Below the pieces are notes generated by a model. The model was not told the origin of the DNA. It searched no databases and saw only the letters and a list, made by a program, of their open reading frames with translations. The position numbers and the translations under genes were made by a program. DNA of 64,000 bases from Pyrinomonadaceae bacterium. GTDB lineage: Bacteria; Acidobacteriota; Blastocatellia; Pyrinomonadales; Pyrinomonadaceae. Each line of letters opens with the position of its first letter. The stretch's first letter is position 1. Positions 17,622 to 25,757 of the stretch are shown piece after piece. The stretch lies in assembly GCA_036277115.1 (NCBI GenBank), contig DASUNM010000011.1:62001-126000 (forward strand), in the 5' to 3' direction.

Positions 17622-19448
17622 ATGGGGAAAATAATTGGCATCGATTTAGGAACGACCAATTGCTGCGTCGCCGTCCTGGAAGGCGGCACGGTGCAAATCG
17701 TTCCTAACAAGGAAGGCGGCCGGACTATGCCGAGCGTTGTCGGTTTTACCGACAAGAGCGAACGGCTCGTCGGGCAAATCGCGAAACGCCAGGCCGTCAC
17801 CAATTCAACGAACACAGTCTTTGCGGTCAAGCGACTTATCGGCCGAAAGTTCGATTCAGAAGAAGTGAAGCGGATGCGCGCCTCGGTGCCATTCGAGATC
17901 GTGAGTTCGCCGAACGGCGACGCCCGTGTGCAAGTTCAGGGAAAGGTCTACAGCCCGCCGGAACTCTCCGGCATCGTGCTACAGCGTTTGAAGGCCGCCG
18001 CCGAAGACTTTTTGGGTGAAGCGGTCACGGACGCGATCATCACTGTTCCCGCGTACTTTGACGACACCCAGCGGCAGGCAACAAAAGACGCGGGCAAGAT
18101 CGCGGGACTGTTGGTCAACCGCATCATTAACGAGCCGACCGCGGCCGCACTCGCGTATGGCCTGGGTAAGTCCGAAGCCGAGAAGATCGCAGTCTACGAT
18201 CTCGGCGGCGGCACCTTCGACATTTCGATTCTCGAAATGAACAACGGAGTGTTTGAGGTGCTTTCCACGTCCGGGAACACGTTCCTGGGCGGAGAAGATT
18301 TTGACGAGGCGATCATGAACTGGATGGCCGACCAGTTCATGGAGGACTGCGGCATAGACCTTCGCAAAGATCGTTTGGCGCTGCAGCGTTTGAAGGAAGC
18401 GGCCGAGCGCGCCAAATGCGAACTTTCGACAGCTTCGGAAACAAGTTTCAATTTGCCGTTCATCGCCGCCGATGCAACCGGCCCCAAGCACCTGACTAAG
18501 ATGCTGACGCGCGATAAGTTCGAGGAGCTTGTCGGCGGGCTGGTGGAGCAGACTGTTGCGCCGTGCGAGCGCGCTCTGAGTGATGCCAAACTCGAAGCTG
18601 CGCAAATCGACAAGGTTATTCTGGTCGGTGGGCAGACGCGTTCGCAGATCGTCGAACGTACCGTGGATAAGATTTTTGGAAAGAGGCCGTCAACTGAGAT
18701 CAATCCCGACGAAGTGGTCGCGATGGGCGCAGCAATTCAGGGCGGCGTGCTGACCGGTGACGTGAAAGATATCGTGCTGCTGGATGTGTTGCCGCTGAGC
18801 CTGGGCCTGGAAACGCGCGGTGGGTTGTTCACGAAGATCATCGAACGCAATTCGACGATCCCGCTGCGCAACAGCCTGAACTTTACAACCGTCGTCGATA
18901 ATCAGTCCTCGGTAGAAATTCACGTGCTCCAGGGCGAACGAGACGTCTCAACTGCCAACCGCAGTCTCGGCAAGTTTGAATTGGTCGGCATTCCGCCGGC
19001 CCCGCGCGGCGTGCCGCAGATCGAAGTGTCGTTTGAGGTGGATGCGAACGGGATCGTTTCCGTCTCGGCAGCCGACAAAGCGACCGGCCGCGAACAGCAG
19101 ATGCGCATTACTCCGACTTCCGGTCTCTCTCAGGAAGAGATCGATCGAATCATCAAGGAAGCCGAGACGATGGCCGAAAGCGACCGCGAGCAACGACACA
19201 AGGTCGATCTACAGAGCAAGTTGGCGAGTCTCGTCCGGAATACGCAGCGTTCATTCCTCGAGTTCGGCGGACTGCTGGAAGCCGAACAGCAGAAGACGGG
19301 CGAGCGTATTCTGGCCGAAGGCGAGGCGGGCTCCAGGGCCGAAGAGCTCGGGGAGATCAGAATGGCCCTCGATGCCGTTGAGCGTTTGGGTCGCCAGCTG
19401 ACCACGGCGATGATGAAATCAGTAAGTGCGAAGAAAGACGACGATTGA
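17622..19448 (+). CDS. dnaK: chaperone DnaK (Hsp70)
   Basis: 608 residues from the ATG at 17622 ([18 protein letters not shown]). The ATPase motifs are intact: phosphate-1 IDLGTTN, phosphate-2 [14 protein letters not shown], and adenosine ILVGGQTRS, where Gln replaces the more usual Ser. The substrate domain has [13 protein letters not shown]. The C-terminus ends KKDDD and is about 25-30 residues shorter than E. coli DnaK, because the Gly/Ala-rich tail is lacking. Confidence 0.96.
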   Translation: MGKIIGIDLGTTNCCVAVLEGGTVQIVPNKEGGRTMPSVVGFTDKSERLVGQIAKRQAVTNSTNTVFAVKRLIGRKFDSEEVKRMRASVPFEIVSSPNGDARVQVQGKVYSPPELSGIVLQRLKAAAEDFLGEAVTDAIITVPAYFDDTQRQATKDAGKIAGLLVNRIINEPTAAALAYGLGKSEAEKIAVYDLGGGTFDISILEMNNGVFEVLSTSGNTFLGGEDFDEAIMNWMADQFMEDCGIDLRKDRLALQRLKEAAERAKCELSTASETSFNLPFIAADATGPKHLTKMLTRDKFEELVGGLVEQTVAPCERALSDAKLEAAQIDKVILVGGQTRSQIVERTVDKIFGKRPSTEINPDEVVAMGAAIQGGVLTGDVKDIVLLDVLPLSLGLETRGGLFTKIIERNSTIPLRNSLNFTTVVDNQSSVEIHVLQGERDVSTANRSLGKFELVGIPPAPRGVPQIEVSFEVDANGIVSVSAADKATGREQQMRITPTSGLSQEEIDRIIKEAETMAESDREQRHKVDLQSKLASLVRNTQRSFLEFGGLLEAEQQKTGERILAEGEAGSRAEELGEIRMALDAVERLGRQLTTAMMKSVSAKKDDD

Positions 19449-19546
19449 GCAACTAGCGCACTTCGGATAGAATTTCCATGCGGTCAGTGGCTTTGCCGTA
19501 CAGTCGGCACATCTGCTGGCCGCTCGTTTCGATAAATAAGAATTTC

Positions 19547-20668
19547 ATGGCAAGCAAACGCGATTATTACGAGGTACTGGGCGTCAGCCGCAGCGTCACC
19601 GAGCAGGAGCTGAAGAGCGCTTACCGCCGGCTCGCGCATCAACATCATCCGGACAAGAATCAGGGCGACTCAGAGGCTGAGGGCAAATTTAAAGAAGCAG
19701 CTGAGGCATACGCCGTGCTGTCCGATCCCGAACAGCGCAATCGCTATGATCGTTTTGGTCATGCCGGGGTTTCGAGTTCGGCCGGCGCCGCATGGGGAGC
19801 ACCGGGTTTTGGCGGCATCGAAGACATACTCGGCGATCTGTTTGGTTTCGGCGATGTGTTCGGTGCGGGAGGCCGAAGTGGCCCGCGCCGCTCGACGCAG
19901 CAGCGCGGCGCAGATTTACGTTACGACCTCGAGATTTCTTTGGAGCAAGCCGCGACCGGCATGACTGCACAGCTTCGCATCCCGAAACTCGAAGCTTGCG
20001 AATCGTGCGCCGGCGCCGGCACGGCTCCGGGAACAAAACCGGAAACGTGCCAAACCTGCGGCGGCGCGGGGCAGGTTCGTTTTCAGCAGGGCTTCTTTTC
20101 CGTCTCGCGCACCTGCGGCAATTGTCGCGGCAACGGACAGATAATTACTTCGCCGTGCGATCAATGCCGGGGCCATGGGCGGGTCGAGCGCGAGAAGCAG
20201 ATCGAGGTAAAGATTCCCGCCGGCGTCGAAACGGGTTCGCGACTGCGGCTGCAAAGTGAAGGCGAGTCAGGAGCGTATGGCGGTCCGGCTGGGGATCTGT
20301 ACGTGGTAATTCATGTCGCTGAACACGATTTGTTCGAGCGGCAGGGAAACAACCTTTACTCATCCGTTCCAGTGACGTTTGCCCAAGCCGCGCTGGGATC
20401 TGAAGTGCAGGTGAAGACACTGAACGGCGAAGACGCGCTGAAGATTCCCGCCGGAACGCAGACAGGCACCGTGTTCCGCGTGCGCGGGCAGGGAATGCCC
20501 GTGCTGGGTGGGCGGGGCCGTGGCGATTTGTTCGTCTCAGTCTCAGTCGTGACGCCGACGATGTTGACGCGCGAACAGCGCAAGCTTTTGGAGCAGCTGG
20601 AGCGGATCGAAACAAAGGATCTGGAAGACAAGAAGCTGTCCGAAAAGGTTCGAGATATCTTCGGTTGA
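19547..20668 (+). CDS. dnaJ: co-chaperone DnaJ (Hsp40)
   Basis: 373 residues from the ATG at 19547 (MASKRDYYEVLGV). The J domain has HPDK (about 32-35 from this start), then a Gly/Phe-rich linker (GFGGIEDILGDLFGFG). Four zinc motifs follow: CESCAGAG, CQTCGGAG, CGNCRGNG and CDQCRGHG. The C-terminal peptide-binding and dimer domains are complete. Last member of the chaperone operon; the following YARHG gene may be co-transcribed. Confidence 0.95.
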   Translation: MASKRDYYEVLGVSRSVTEQELKSAYRRLAHQHHPDKNQGDSEAEGKFKEAAEAYAVLSDPEQRNRYDRFGHAGVSSSAGAAWGAPGFGGIEDILGDLFGFGDVFGAGGRSGPRRSTQQRGADLRYDLEISLEQAATGMTAQLRIPKLEACESCAGAGTAPGTKPETCQTCGGAGQVRFQQGFFSVSRTCGNCRGNGQIITSPCDQCRGHGRVEREKQIEVKIPAGVETGSRLRLQSEGESGAYGGPAGDLYVVIHVAEHDLFERQGNNLYSSVPVTFAQAALGSEVQVKTLNGEDALKIPAGTQTGTVFRVRGQGMPVLGGRGRGDLFVSVSVVTPTMLTREQRKLLEQLERIETKDLEDKKLSEKVRDIFG

Positions 20669-20694
20669 TGCCGCTTTGGCCACCCTGCGCGTTT

Positions 20695-20735
20695 AGTTTA
20701 TTACCCTCTCCGCTGCGCGGAGAGGCACCGCAAAA
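20695..20735. repeat. CCTCTCCGCTGCGCGGAGAGG palindrome
   Basis: CCTCTCCGC / GCGGAGAGG hairpin just after dnaJ. It belongs to the GGGAGAGGG family seen at 46108-46225, 48115-48215 and 54236-54415. Confidence 0.5.
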
Positions 20736-20772
20736 CGATTCGCCACCGCCGTCTATTCTCCGAGAGGAACTC

Positions 20773-21930
20773 ATGAGATCCCCTTTTCAATTACGTAATC
20801 TGACTTCGCTCGTCCTTCTGCTGTTAGCTTTCACTTTAGCTTCAGCGCAGGACTACTCCGAGATGAAGCAGTGGGAGGCGTTCGACTTTGCTTCCCAGCG
20901 TATCTCAGCGGCGGACGTCGCGAAGGTGAAAGTTGATAACCTGCAGCTGATGCGCGGCGTTGTGTTCGGCAAGCACGGCCGCATCTTTAAAGACTGGGAA
21001 ATCAAGACCTACCTGCAATCCCGCGATTGGTATAAGCCGAATCCGAATTTTACGAACTCGGTACTGAACGATATTGAGCGCGACAACCTCGACGTTATCC
21101 GCATCGCCGAGGCTGAACACCACGAGACTGTCCAGCCCGGCGACATGCGCCTTTATCAGAATCGTCTGTTGACCCGGGCCAAGCTGGGCACGCACACCAA
21201 CGCGGAGTGGACGGTGTTGTCGGCCGAAATCGAAGCCATCCACGGAAAGCGTTTCGACGATCAGCCCTGGTTGCAGCAGTATTTTGAAGAAAGGTACTGG
21301 TACAAGGCGGCGAACAATTACAAGCCGAACCTTTCCGCGATTGAAGAGAAGAACCTGCGTTTGATCGATACGATTCGCCGTCAGCAAAGGCGCGTGGCGC
21401 TCGCACCGGGTGATATGGAGCTGTTTGAGAACAAGCTGATCAGCGAGGCGATGCTGCGTGGATTAAGCCTGCACGAGCTGCGCTTGCTGCGGAATGAGAT
21501 TTACGCGCGTCACGGTCGTCCATTTAAGACGCTCTGGCTCCAGCAATACTTTGGCAGCCAGATGTGGTACGACCCGAAGGAAGACTTCAAGGACGAAGAA
21601 GTATCGGGAACGGACAAAACTAACGTAGAAACGATCGTCGCGTACGAAAACAAGCTGCACAATCAACTCAGCACTAAGCCCATCACCCGCGCGCTGCTGC
21701 AAGGACTGTTCATTGAAGACGTTCGCAAAATGCGCGACGAGATTTACGCTCGGCGCGGCAAGGTCTTCACCAATCGCTGGACGCAAAAGTATTTCGAGAG
21801 TCTGGATTGGTACAAAGCCGATCCAAACTTCACCGACGCTTCATTGACTCCGATCGAGAAAAGGAACGTGGCGACTATCGCCGCCTACGAGAAACGAGCC
21901 GTAAGCGCCTTAAGCGTCATAGAAGGTTGA
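20773..21930 (+). CDS. secreted protein with four YARHG domains
   Basis: 385 residues from the ATG at 20773 (GAGAGGA 6 bases upstream). A signal peptide ends LASAQ (about residue 25). Four repeats of about 70-80 residues follow, each with a core like EIYARHGRPF or its variants (GVVFGKHGRIF, EIEAIHGKRF, EIYARRGKVF) and an aromatic YF...WY pair. YARHG domains occur in exported proteins and their function is unknown. It follows dnaJ by 104 bases in the same direction, so envelope-stress expression is possible, but that is inference. Confidence 0.85.
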   Translation: MRSPFQLRNLTSLVLLLLAFTLASAQDYSEMKQWEAFDFASQRISAADVAKVKVDNLQLMRGVVFGKHGRIFKDWEIKTYLQSRDWYKPNPNFTNSVLNDIERDNLDVIRIAEAEHHETVQPGDMRLYQNRLLTRAKLGTHTNAEWTVLSAEIEAIHGKRFDDQPWLQQYFEERYWYKAANNYKPNLSAIEEKNLRLIDTIRRQQRRVALAPGDMELFENKLISEAMLRGLSLHELRLLRNEIYARHGRPFKTLWLQQYFGSQMWYDPKEDFKDEEVSGTDKTNVETIVAYENKLHNQLSTKPITRALLQGLFIEDVRKMRDEIYARRGKVFTNRWTQKYFESLDWYKADPNFTDASLTPIEKRNVATIAAYEKRAVSALSVIEG

Positions 21931-22005
21931 TAAGGCCAACTTTGGGCGCCGCGTGACGGAGCCGAGACAAAGAAAAGCAGTGGGCAGTGAGCAGTAAGGA
22001 TTAGT

Positions 22006-22036
22006 TTAGAGGCGGGCTAACTGCCCGCCTTCTTGC
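22006..22036. repeat. GAGGCGGGCTAACTGCCCGCCT palindrome
   Basis: GGCGGGC / GCCCGCC hairpin in the gap between the YARHG gene and the convergent amidohydrolase, with TTCTTGCTTTT after it. It may act as a terminator. The preceding 21975-21992 (GTGGGCAGTGAGCAGTAA) has a 7-base period. Confidence 0.5.
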
Positions 22037-22067
22037 TTTTGCGACATAGCCGCAACAATCGGCGATG

Positions 22068-23483
22068 TCATTGCGTCAAAGAGGATTCGATCTTCTGGCG
22101 AGTGGTTTGTAGCTGCAACTGAAGTTCTAATTCATCGGTCGTCGTGACGCTGTCGTTCCGATAGACTTCTTTTCCCGCCACCATCGTCATTCGAACATCG
22201 CGTCCTGAAGAAGAGAAAATGAGCGCATCGACCGGATTCGTCGCCGGCTGCTGATGCGCGCCGTCGAGCGCCACGGCAATCAGGTCAGCCTGCATTCCTT
22301 CTACCAGGGAGCCAATCTGGTTATCCAGTCCCAACGCGCGCGCGCCTCCGAGTGTTGCCGCAAAGAGGGCTTGTTCCGCCGAGAGCGGGGCAGTAGCCCG
22401 ACCGTCAGGGAGGGCGTTTTGAGGAGCGACGCCCTCCCTGACGGTCGGGTTACTGCCCCGACCCACTCGCGCCAGCAACGTCGCAAAGCGCGCTTCTTCA
22501 AAAATGTCGCAGTTGTTGTTGCTGGCAACCGAATCACTCCCGAACCCAAGATTCAAGTTCGCAGTAAGAAACTTGCCGAAAGGCGCGCGACCGTGACGAA
22601 GCTTGGCGTTTGATTTGGGACAATGCGCGACGCCGGCCCCGGCACTGCGAATCGTTTCAATATCCGCGTCGTCGACAGTGATGCAATGGGCAAGCAGCGG
22701 GCGCGTTTCCAGCACGCGGTGCCGCGCCAAATACTCGATTGTCGAAACCTTCTGAGCTTGCCAATCAATGCCGCGCGCACGCAAGCCTTCCGCGAACGGT
22801 CCGGCGCCCTCAAGCATGAACAATGTCTCCGCTTCGGATTCGGCCGCGTGCATCATCAGCGGAAGATGCTCCTCGAGAGCGAGCTGTGCAATTAGCTCGA
22901 GTTGGGGCGCGCTGACAGTGTAGGGCGCATGCGGCGAGACGCCTGCGCGGACGTGCGCTGAGTCAAGAGCGCGCATTTTCTCAAGTTGGTCGCGCAGCTT
23001 CGCAACGTTCTCGTCCGCGAGCTGCGGATCGGGCCCAAACGATTCCTGATACACAATTCCCCGGAGTCCGATCTCCCGCAAAGCTTTCATCGACTGGGTC
23101 GCTGCTGAACTTGAATCGCCGACGCACGTTATTCCGGCGCGCGCTGCTTCGACCGCGCCGCAAGCGGCGGAAACAAAGAGATCGTCACCGGTCATCGACA
23201 TGCGCGCCACGGTTAATTTGCGCAGCCACGCGAAAAAGTCAGTCTCTTCGCTTTCCAGAAAGCCGCGCATGACCGTCAGTTCCAGATGGGAATGAGCGTT
23301 GACCAGTCCCGGCAAAAGAACGCTTGGGCCGAAGTCCGTGGCCACCGCGTTAGGGAAACGCGCGATGAGATCATCTCTGGTACCGACACCGGCGATCGTT
23401 TCGCCGGCCACGGCCACCGCCCCATTCTCGATCGCCGGCGACGCGATTGGCAGCACCCAGCGCGCTGAATAGATCGCTGTCAT
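22068..23483 (-). CDS. metal-dependent amidohydrolase (TrzN/MtaD-SAH deaminase-like) with palindromic insertion
   Basis: 471 residues from the ATG at 23483 (a GTG at 23504 overlaps the upstream gene). The amidohydrolase metal site is visible: NAHSHLE, SPHAPYT, HAAESEAET, LLAHCITVDD and GFGSDSVASNNNCD. This arrangement matches S-adenosylhomocysteine/methylthioadenosine deaminases and chlorohydrolases; the substrate is not determined. After FATLLAR an insert of about 25 residues (GRGSNPTVREGVAPQN...) is read through the palindrome at 22386-22460, then family sequence (SAEQALFAATLGGA) resumes in frame. The insert sits on a peripheral helix and leaves all metal ligands intact. Confidence 0.85.
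   Translation of the reverse strand: MTAIYSARWVLPIASPAIENGAVAVAGETIAGVGTRDDLIARFPNAVATDFGPSVLLPGLVNAHSHLELTVMRGFLESEETDFFAWLRKLTVARMSMTGDDLFVSAACGAVEAARAGITCVGDSSSAATQSMKALREIGLRGIVYQESFGPDPQLADENVAKLRDQLEKMRALDSAHVRAGVSPHAPYTVSAPQLELIAQLALEEHLPLMMHAAESEAETLFMLEGAGPFAEGLRARGIDWQAQKVSTIEYLARHRVLETRPLLAHCITVDDADIETIRSAGAGVAHCPKSNAKLRHGRAPFGKFLTANLNLGFGSDSVASNNNCDIFEEARFATLLARVGRGSNPTVREGVAPQNALPDGRATAPLSAEQALFAATLGGARALGLDNQIGSLVEGMQADLIAVALDGAHQQPATNPVDALIFSSSGRDVRMTMVAGKEVYRNDSVTTTDELELQLQLQTTRQKIESSLTQ
22386..22460. repeat. 31-bp-arm palindromic element inserted inside a coding sequence
   Basis: Left arm 22386-22416 begins CGGGGCAGTAGCCCGACCGT and right arm 22430-22460 ends GGTCGGGTTACTGCCCCG. 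The arms are complementary except for one G-T pair, with a 13-base loop. It contains no stop in the host frame. Confidence 0.9.
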
Positions 23484-23488
23484 TTGAG

Positions 23489-24091
23489 TTATTCGTGTCG
23501 CCACTGAAAGGGAGGCGCCAATCCTTTGGCGGATTTCACTTCGCGGTAGCGGCGGAGAATTGAAGTGACGTACGCGCGCGTTGAGGGTATATCGATGCGC
23601 TCGATGAACTGTTGTTCGTTAAGCGGCGGCGAGCCGTCGGGCACGCGCGCCCATTCGACCACGCGGCTATTTCCGGCATTGTACGCGGCGAGCATGCGCG
23701 CTTCGCCTCCCGGCGTGTTCTTGTATTGCTCTCCGAACTTGCCCAGATACCAGGCGCCGATTTGCACGTTGCGTTCGGGCTGGGACAATAGGTTCTCGGG
23801 ATCGGCGGCGTTTGCCGGCGGCACTTCGGGCGCCCGGCTCTCGGCAACCCATTCGCGCGCCACCGTCGGCGTGACCTGCATCAGTCCAATCTCGCCTTTG
23901 TCGCCTCTTTTCCACGGACTGAAATACGTCTCTTCGTAAACGACGCTCCACACGAGATCGGCATCGATCTTGTGGCGCGCCGATTCGCTGGCAATTAACG
24001 AGTCGTATCGATGAATCCAGTACTGATCGACAAGGTAAGCAGCGCCGGCCAGCAGAATTAGAACGAGGAGAATGATGACGACGCGCTTCAT
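23489..24091 (-). CDS. membrane-anchored lytic transglycosylase (SLT domain)
   Basis: 200 residues. One N-terminal transmembrane segment (about 4-24), then an SLT domain. The catalytic Glu is in VVYEETYFSP, GEIGLMQVTP is the second motif, and MLAAYNAGNSRV is the third. It cleaves peptidoglycan glycan strands with formation of an anhydro ring. The domain order and size match small Slt70-type enzymes such as EmtA/MltE-like proteins. It ends 5 bases before the amidohydrolase start. Confidence 0.9.
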   Translation of the reverse strand: MKRVVIILLVLILLAGAAYLVDQYWIHRYDSLIASESARHKIDADLVWSVVYEETYFSPWKRGDKGEIGLMQVTPTVAREWVAESRAPEVPPANAADPENLLSQPERNVQIGAWYLGKFGEQYKNTPGGEARMLAAYNAGNSRVVEWARVPDGSPPLNEQQFIERIDIPSTRAYVTSILRRYREVKSAKGLAPPFQWRHE

Positions 24092-24115
24092 TGAATCCGG
24101 GTGGTGAGACTCAAG

Positions 24116-24910
24116 CTAGTTGCGCCGCGAGAAATGGGCCCAGAGATCGGCAGGGGCATACGCCTGATCGACCCCTTCGTAGTGCATTCGCATCGCGCGT
24201 GAATCGAGCACATGTCCCTGCAACCAAACTTCGGCAGAGAGCGTCGCGCCAACTTCCAATGTGCCGCCGGTCAGGGCCCGCGCGTTTACCAGTACTTCGA
24301 GTTTTAGTCGATCGAGATGCACGTAGATCCAGTAAAGTTCGGTGCCCGAAAGAGGATTAATGAGCGGTTTGAATGCGATGACGCGGCCGCGAAGGATCCA
24401 ATCGTTCTCGTGCGCGGCGCGTGAAGGAGCGGCACGCTCAAGCGGCAGCCACCGCGGATCCATCTCACGCGAACAGACACGGGCGCGATATGCCAAACCG
24501 CACAGCCCCACATGGAGCTCGGGCGCGCGAAATCCCGACACGCCGACTTCCGTAAGGTTCTGTAATTCGAAAAGGACTTCGGTCTCGGTGCCGTCGCAGT
24601 AGCCGTGGATCACCGCCTCGCCGGCTTCGTCGTACTCAGTCAAAGCCCACGGCGCAATTCTTTGTGAGTAACGCGCGCGAAATCCAGGTCGGCAGTTCGC
24701 GTAAAAAACATCGCCGGTGCCTGATTCATAAAGCACCGTCCAGACTTCGAGACCTTCGCCGAGCTTCCAGCAGCGCCCGTGAATCACGCCGCCGCGACGC
24801 GAGAGCTGGCTCGCCTCGCCCTGGTTTTCGGCGCGTTCGGCGAGAAAGTTGATGGCCTTCTCAGTCGGTACTTCCAGCCCGATGGTTTCGAAAGTGGCGT
24901 CCATCGTCAT
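24116..24910 (-). CDS. conserved-looking protein of unknown function
   Basis: 264 residues, no signal peptide or membrane segment. I do not recognise the family. It is rich in short beta-like stretches (GLEVWTVLYE, TEVLFELQNL, ELYWIYVHLD) and has scattered Cys residues without a clear metal motif. Its start overlaps the stop of the small gene at 24907-25128 by 4 bases (ATGA), which supports real translation and coupling. MDATFE, two codons in, is an alternative start. Confidence 0.7.
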   Translation of the reverse strand: MTMDATFETIGLEVPTEKAINFLAERAENQGEASQLSRRGGVIHGRCWKLGEGLEVWTVLYESGTGDVFYANCRPGFRARYSQRIAPWALTEYDEAGEAVIHGYCDGTETEVLFELQNLTEVGVSGFRAPELHVGLCGLAYRARVCSREMDPRWLPLERAAPSRAAHENDWILRGRVIAFKPLINPLSGTELYWIYVHLDRLKLEVLVNARALTGGTLEVGATLSAEVWLQGHVLDSRAMRMHYEGVDQAYAPADLWAHFSRRN

Positions 24911-25128
24911 CGCGCGGCCCGTTTCGGTGTGGGCAAAGTTTCGTTGTCGTGAGCTTCTTCGCGTGGCGCACGTTTCCGGAAGCCGCGAATGTTGCGCACG
25001 CTTCCATGCTGCGGCTGCACTCCGGAGCGTACCATTTCGGTAAACAGATCGACGTCGTAATCAGCTTCGCGCGACATGGTCTCGCGAATGCGAATCAGGA
25101 CGGTTAAGAATTTGGGTCGTCGGTACAT
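24907..25128 (-). CDS. small basic protein of unknown function
   Basis: 73 residues, Arg/Lys-rich, with MSREADYDVDLFTEMVRSG in the middle and a disordered basic tail. No family recognised. Support comes from its 4-base overlap with the following gene on the same strand. Directly upstream of the ATG is a heptad-repeat tract (25141-25180) rather than a ribosome-binding site. Confidence 0.55.
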   Translation of the reverse strand: MYRRPKFLTVLIRIRETMSREADYDVDLFTEMVRSGVQPQHGSVRNIRGFRKRAPREEAHDNETLPTPKRAAR

Positions 25129-25140
25129 GAAACCAGAAGT

Positions 25141-25275
25141 CAGATTTCAAATCTCAGATTTCAATTTCAAGATTTCAGATGCAGACTGATTATTAAACTA
25201 CACTCATCAAACCTTCTAAGACCTAAGACCTAAGACCTAAGACCTAAGACCTAAGACCTAAGACCTAAGACCTAA
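25141..25275. repeat. two heptad tandem-repeat tracts (AGATTTC and AAGACCT)
   Basis: 25141-25180 consists of imperfect heptads AGATTTC/AAATCTC. 25218-25274 holds eight exact copies of AAGACCT in perfect 7-base register. There are no spacers, so it is not a CRISPR array. Confidence 0.85.
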
Positions 25276-25277
25276 AT

Positions 25278-25757
25278 CTAGGCCGTCTTCCTCTCAGTCG
25301 CTTCAGAAACCAAAAACTCCGGCGTCACGATCATGGGAACAAAAAATCCGGCGGCTGTATTGAACAATCGAATGCGTGCTTGCCGCCGCACGTTCGCGAG
25401 ATGGCCGAAGTTCCATGTAACTAGATAGTCGATTTTGTGAAACGAAGCAACTGCGACGTGCAAAGCGTCAGCGATGTACTTGCGATGAAAGATTCCGCGC
25501 GACACGTAACCCTCGGCCAGAATCGCGCACTCTTCCGCCAATTCAACCTGCTCGAGACCGCGGACCAATTTCAGATAAGCCGCGCGATGCGGCTCTTCGG
25601 TTCGCTCAAGCTCGCGCACGACCAGTTGCGAGATCACCGCCCGATACTGCGACAGTTCGTGTTCCCACCAACGAATCGTCAGATCGCGACGAAATGGCTC
25701 GCCATTGTCGAGGTAAGCTCCGATTACCGATGTTTCAAGATACGCGCTCGGTTTCAT
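25278..25757 (-). CDS. PIN-domain putative nuclease
   Basis: 159 residues. The PIN fold is shown by YLETSVIGAYLD (residues 6-17), Glu in VVRELERTEE, and the acidic DALHVAVASFHKIDYLVTWN near residue 97, followed by NFGHLAN. These supply the acidic metal-binding residues of the RNase site. Such proteins are often VapC-like toxins, but there is no small antitoxin gene beside it. Instead its ATG overlaps the stop of the aspartyl-protease gene by 4 bases. It may therefore be a housekeeping or orphan PIN protein. Confidence 0.82.
   Translation of the reverse strand: MKPSAYLETSVIGAYLDNGEPFRRDLTIRWWEHELSQYRAVISQLVVRELERTEEPHRAAYLKLVRGLEQVELAEECAILAEGYVSRGIFHRKYIADALHVAVASFHKIDYLVTWNFGHLANVRRQARIRLFNTAAGFFVPMIVTPEFLVSEATERKTA

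Noticed and set aside
17979..18605. Minus-strand frame of 208 codons inside dnaK
   Set aside because: Antisense of a conserved gene; codon pattern explained by dnaK third positions.
25218..25275. CRISPR-like short direct repeats
   Set aside because: Units are 7 bases, contiguous and without spacers; no cas genes in the window.
25278..25757. Type II toxin-antitoxin pair around the PIN gene
   Set aside because: Neither neighbour is a small DNA-binding antitoxin; the upstream gene is a 542-residue exported protein.
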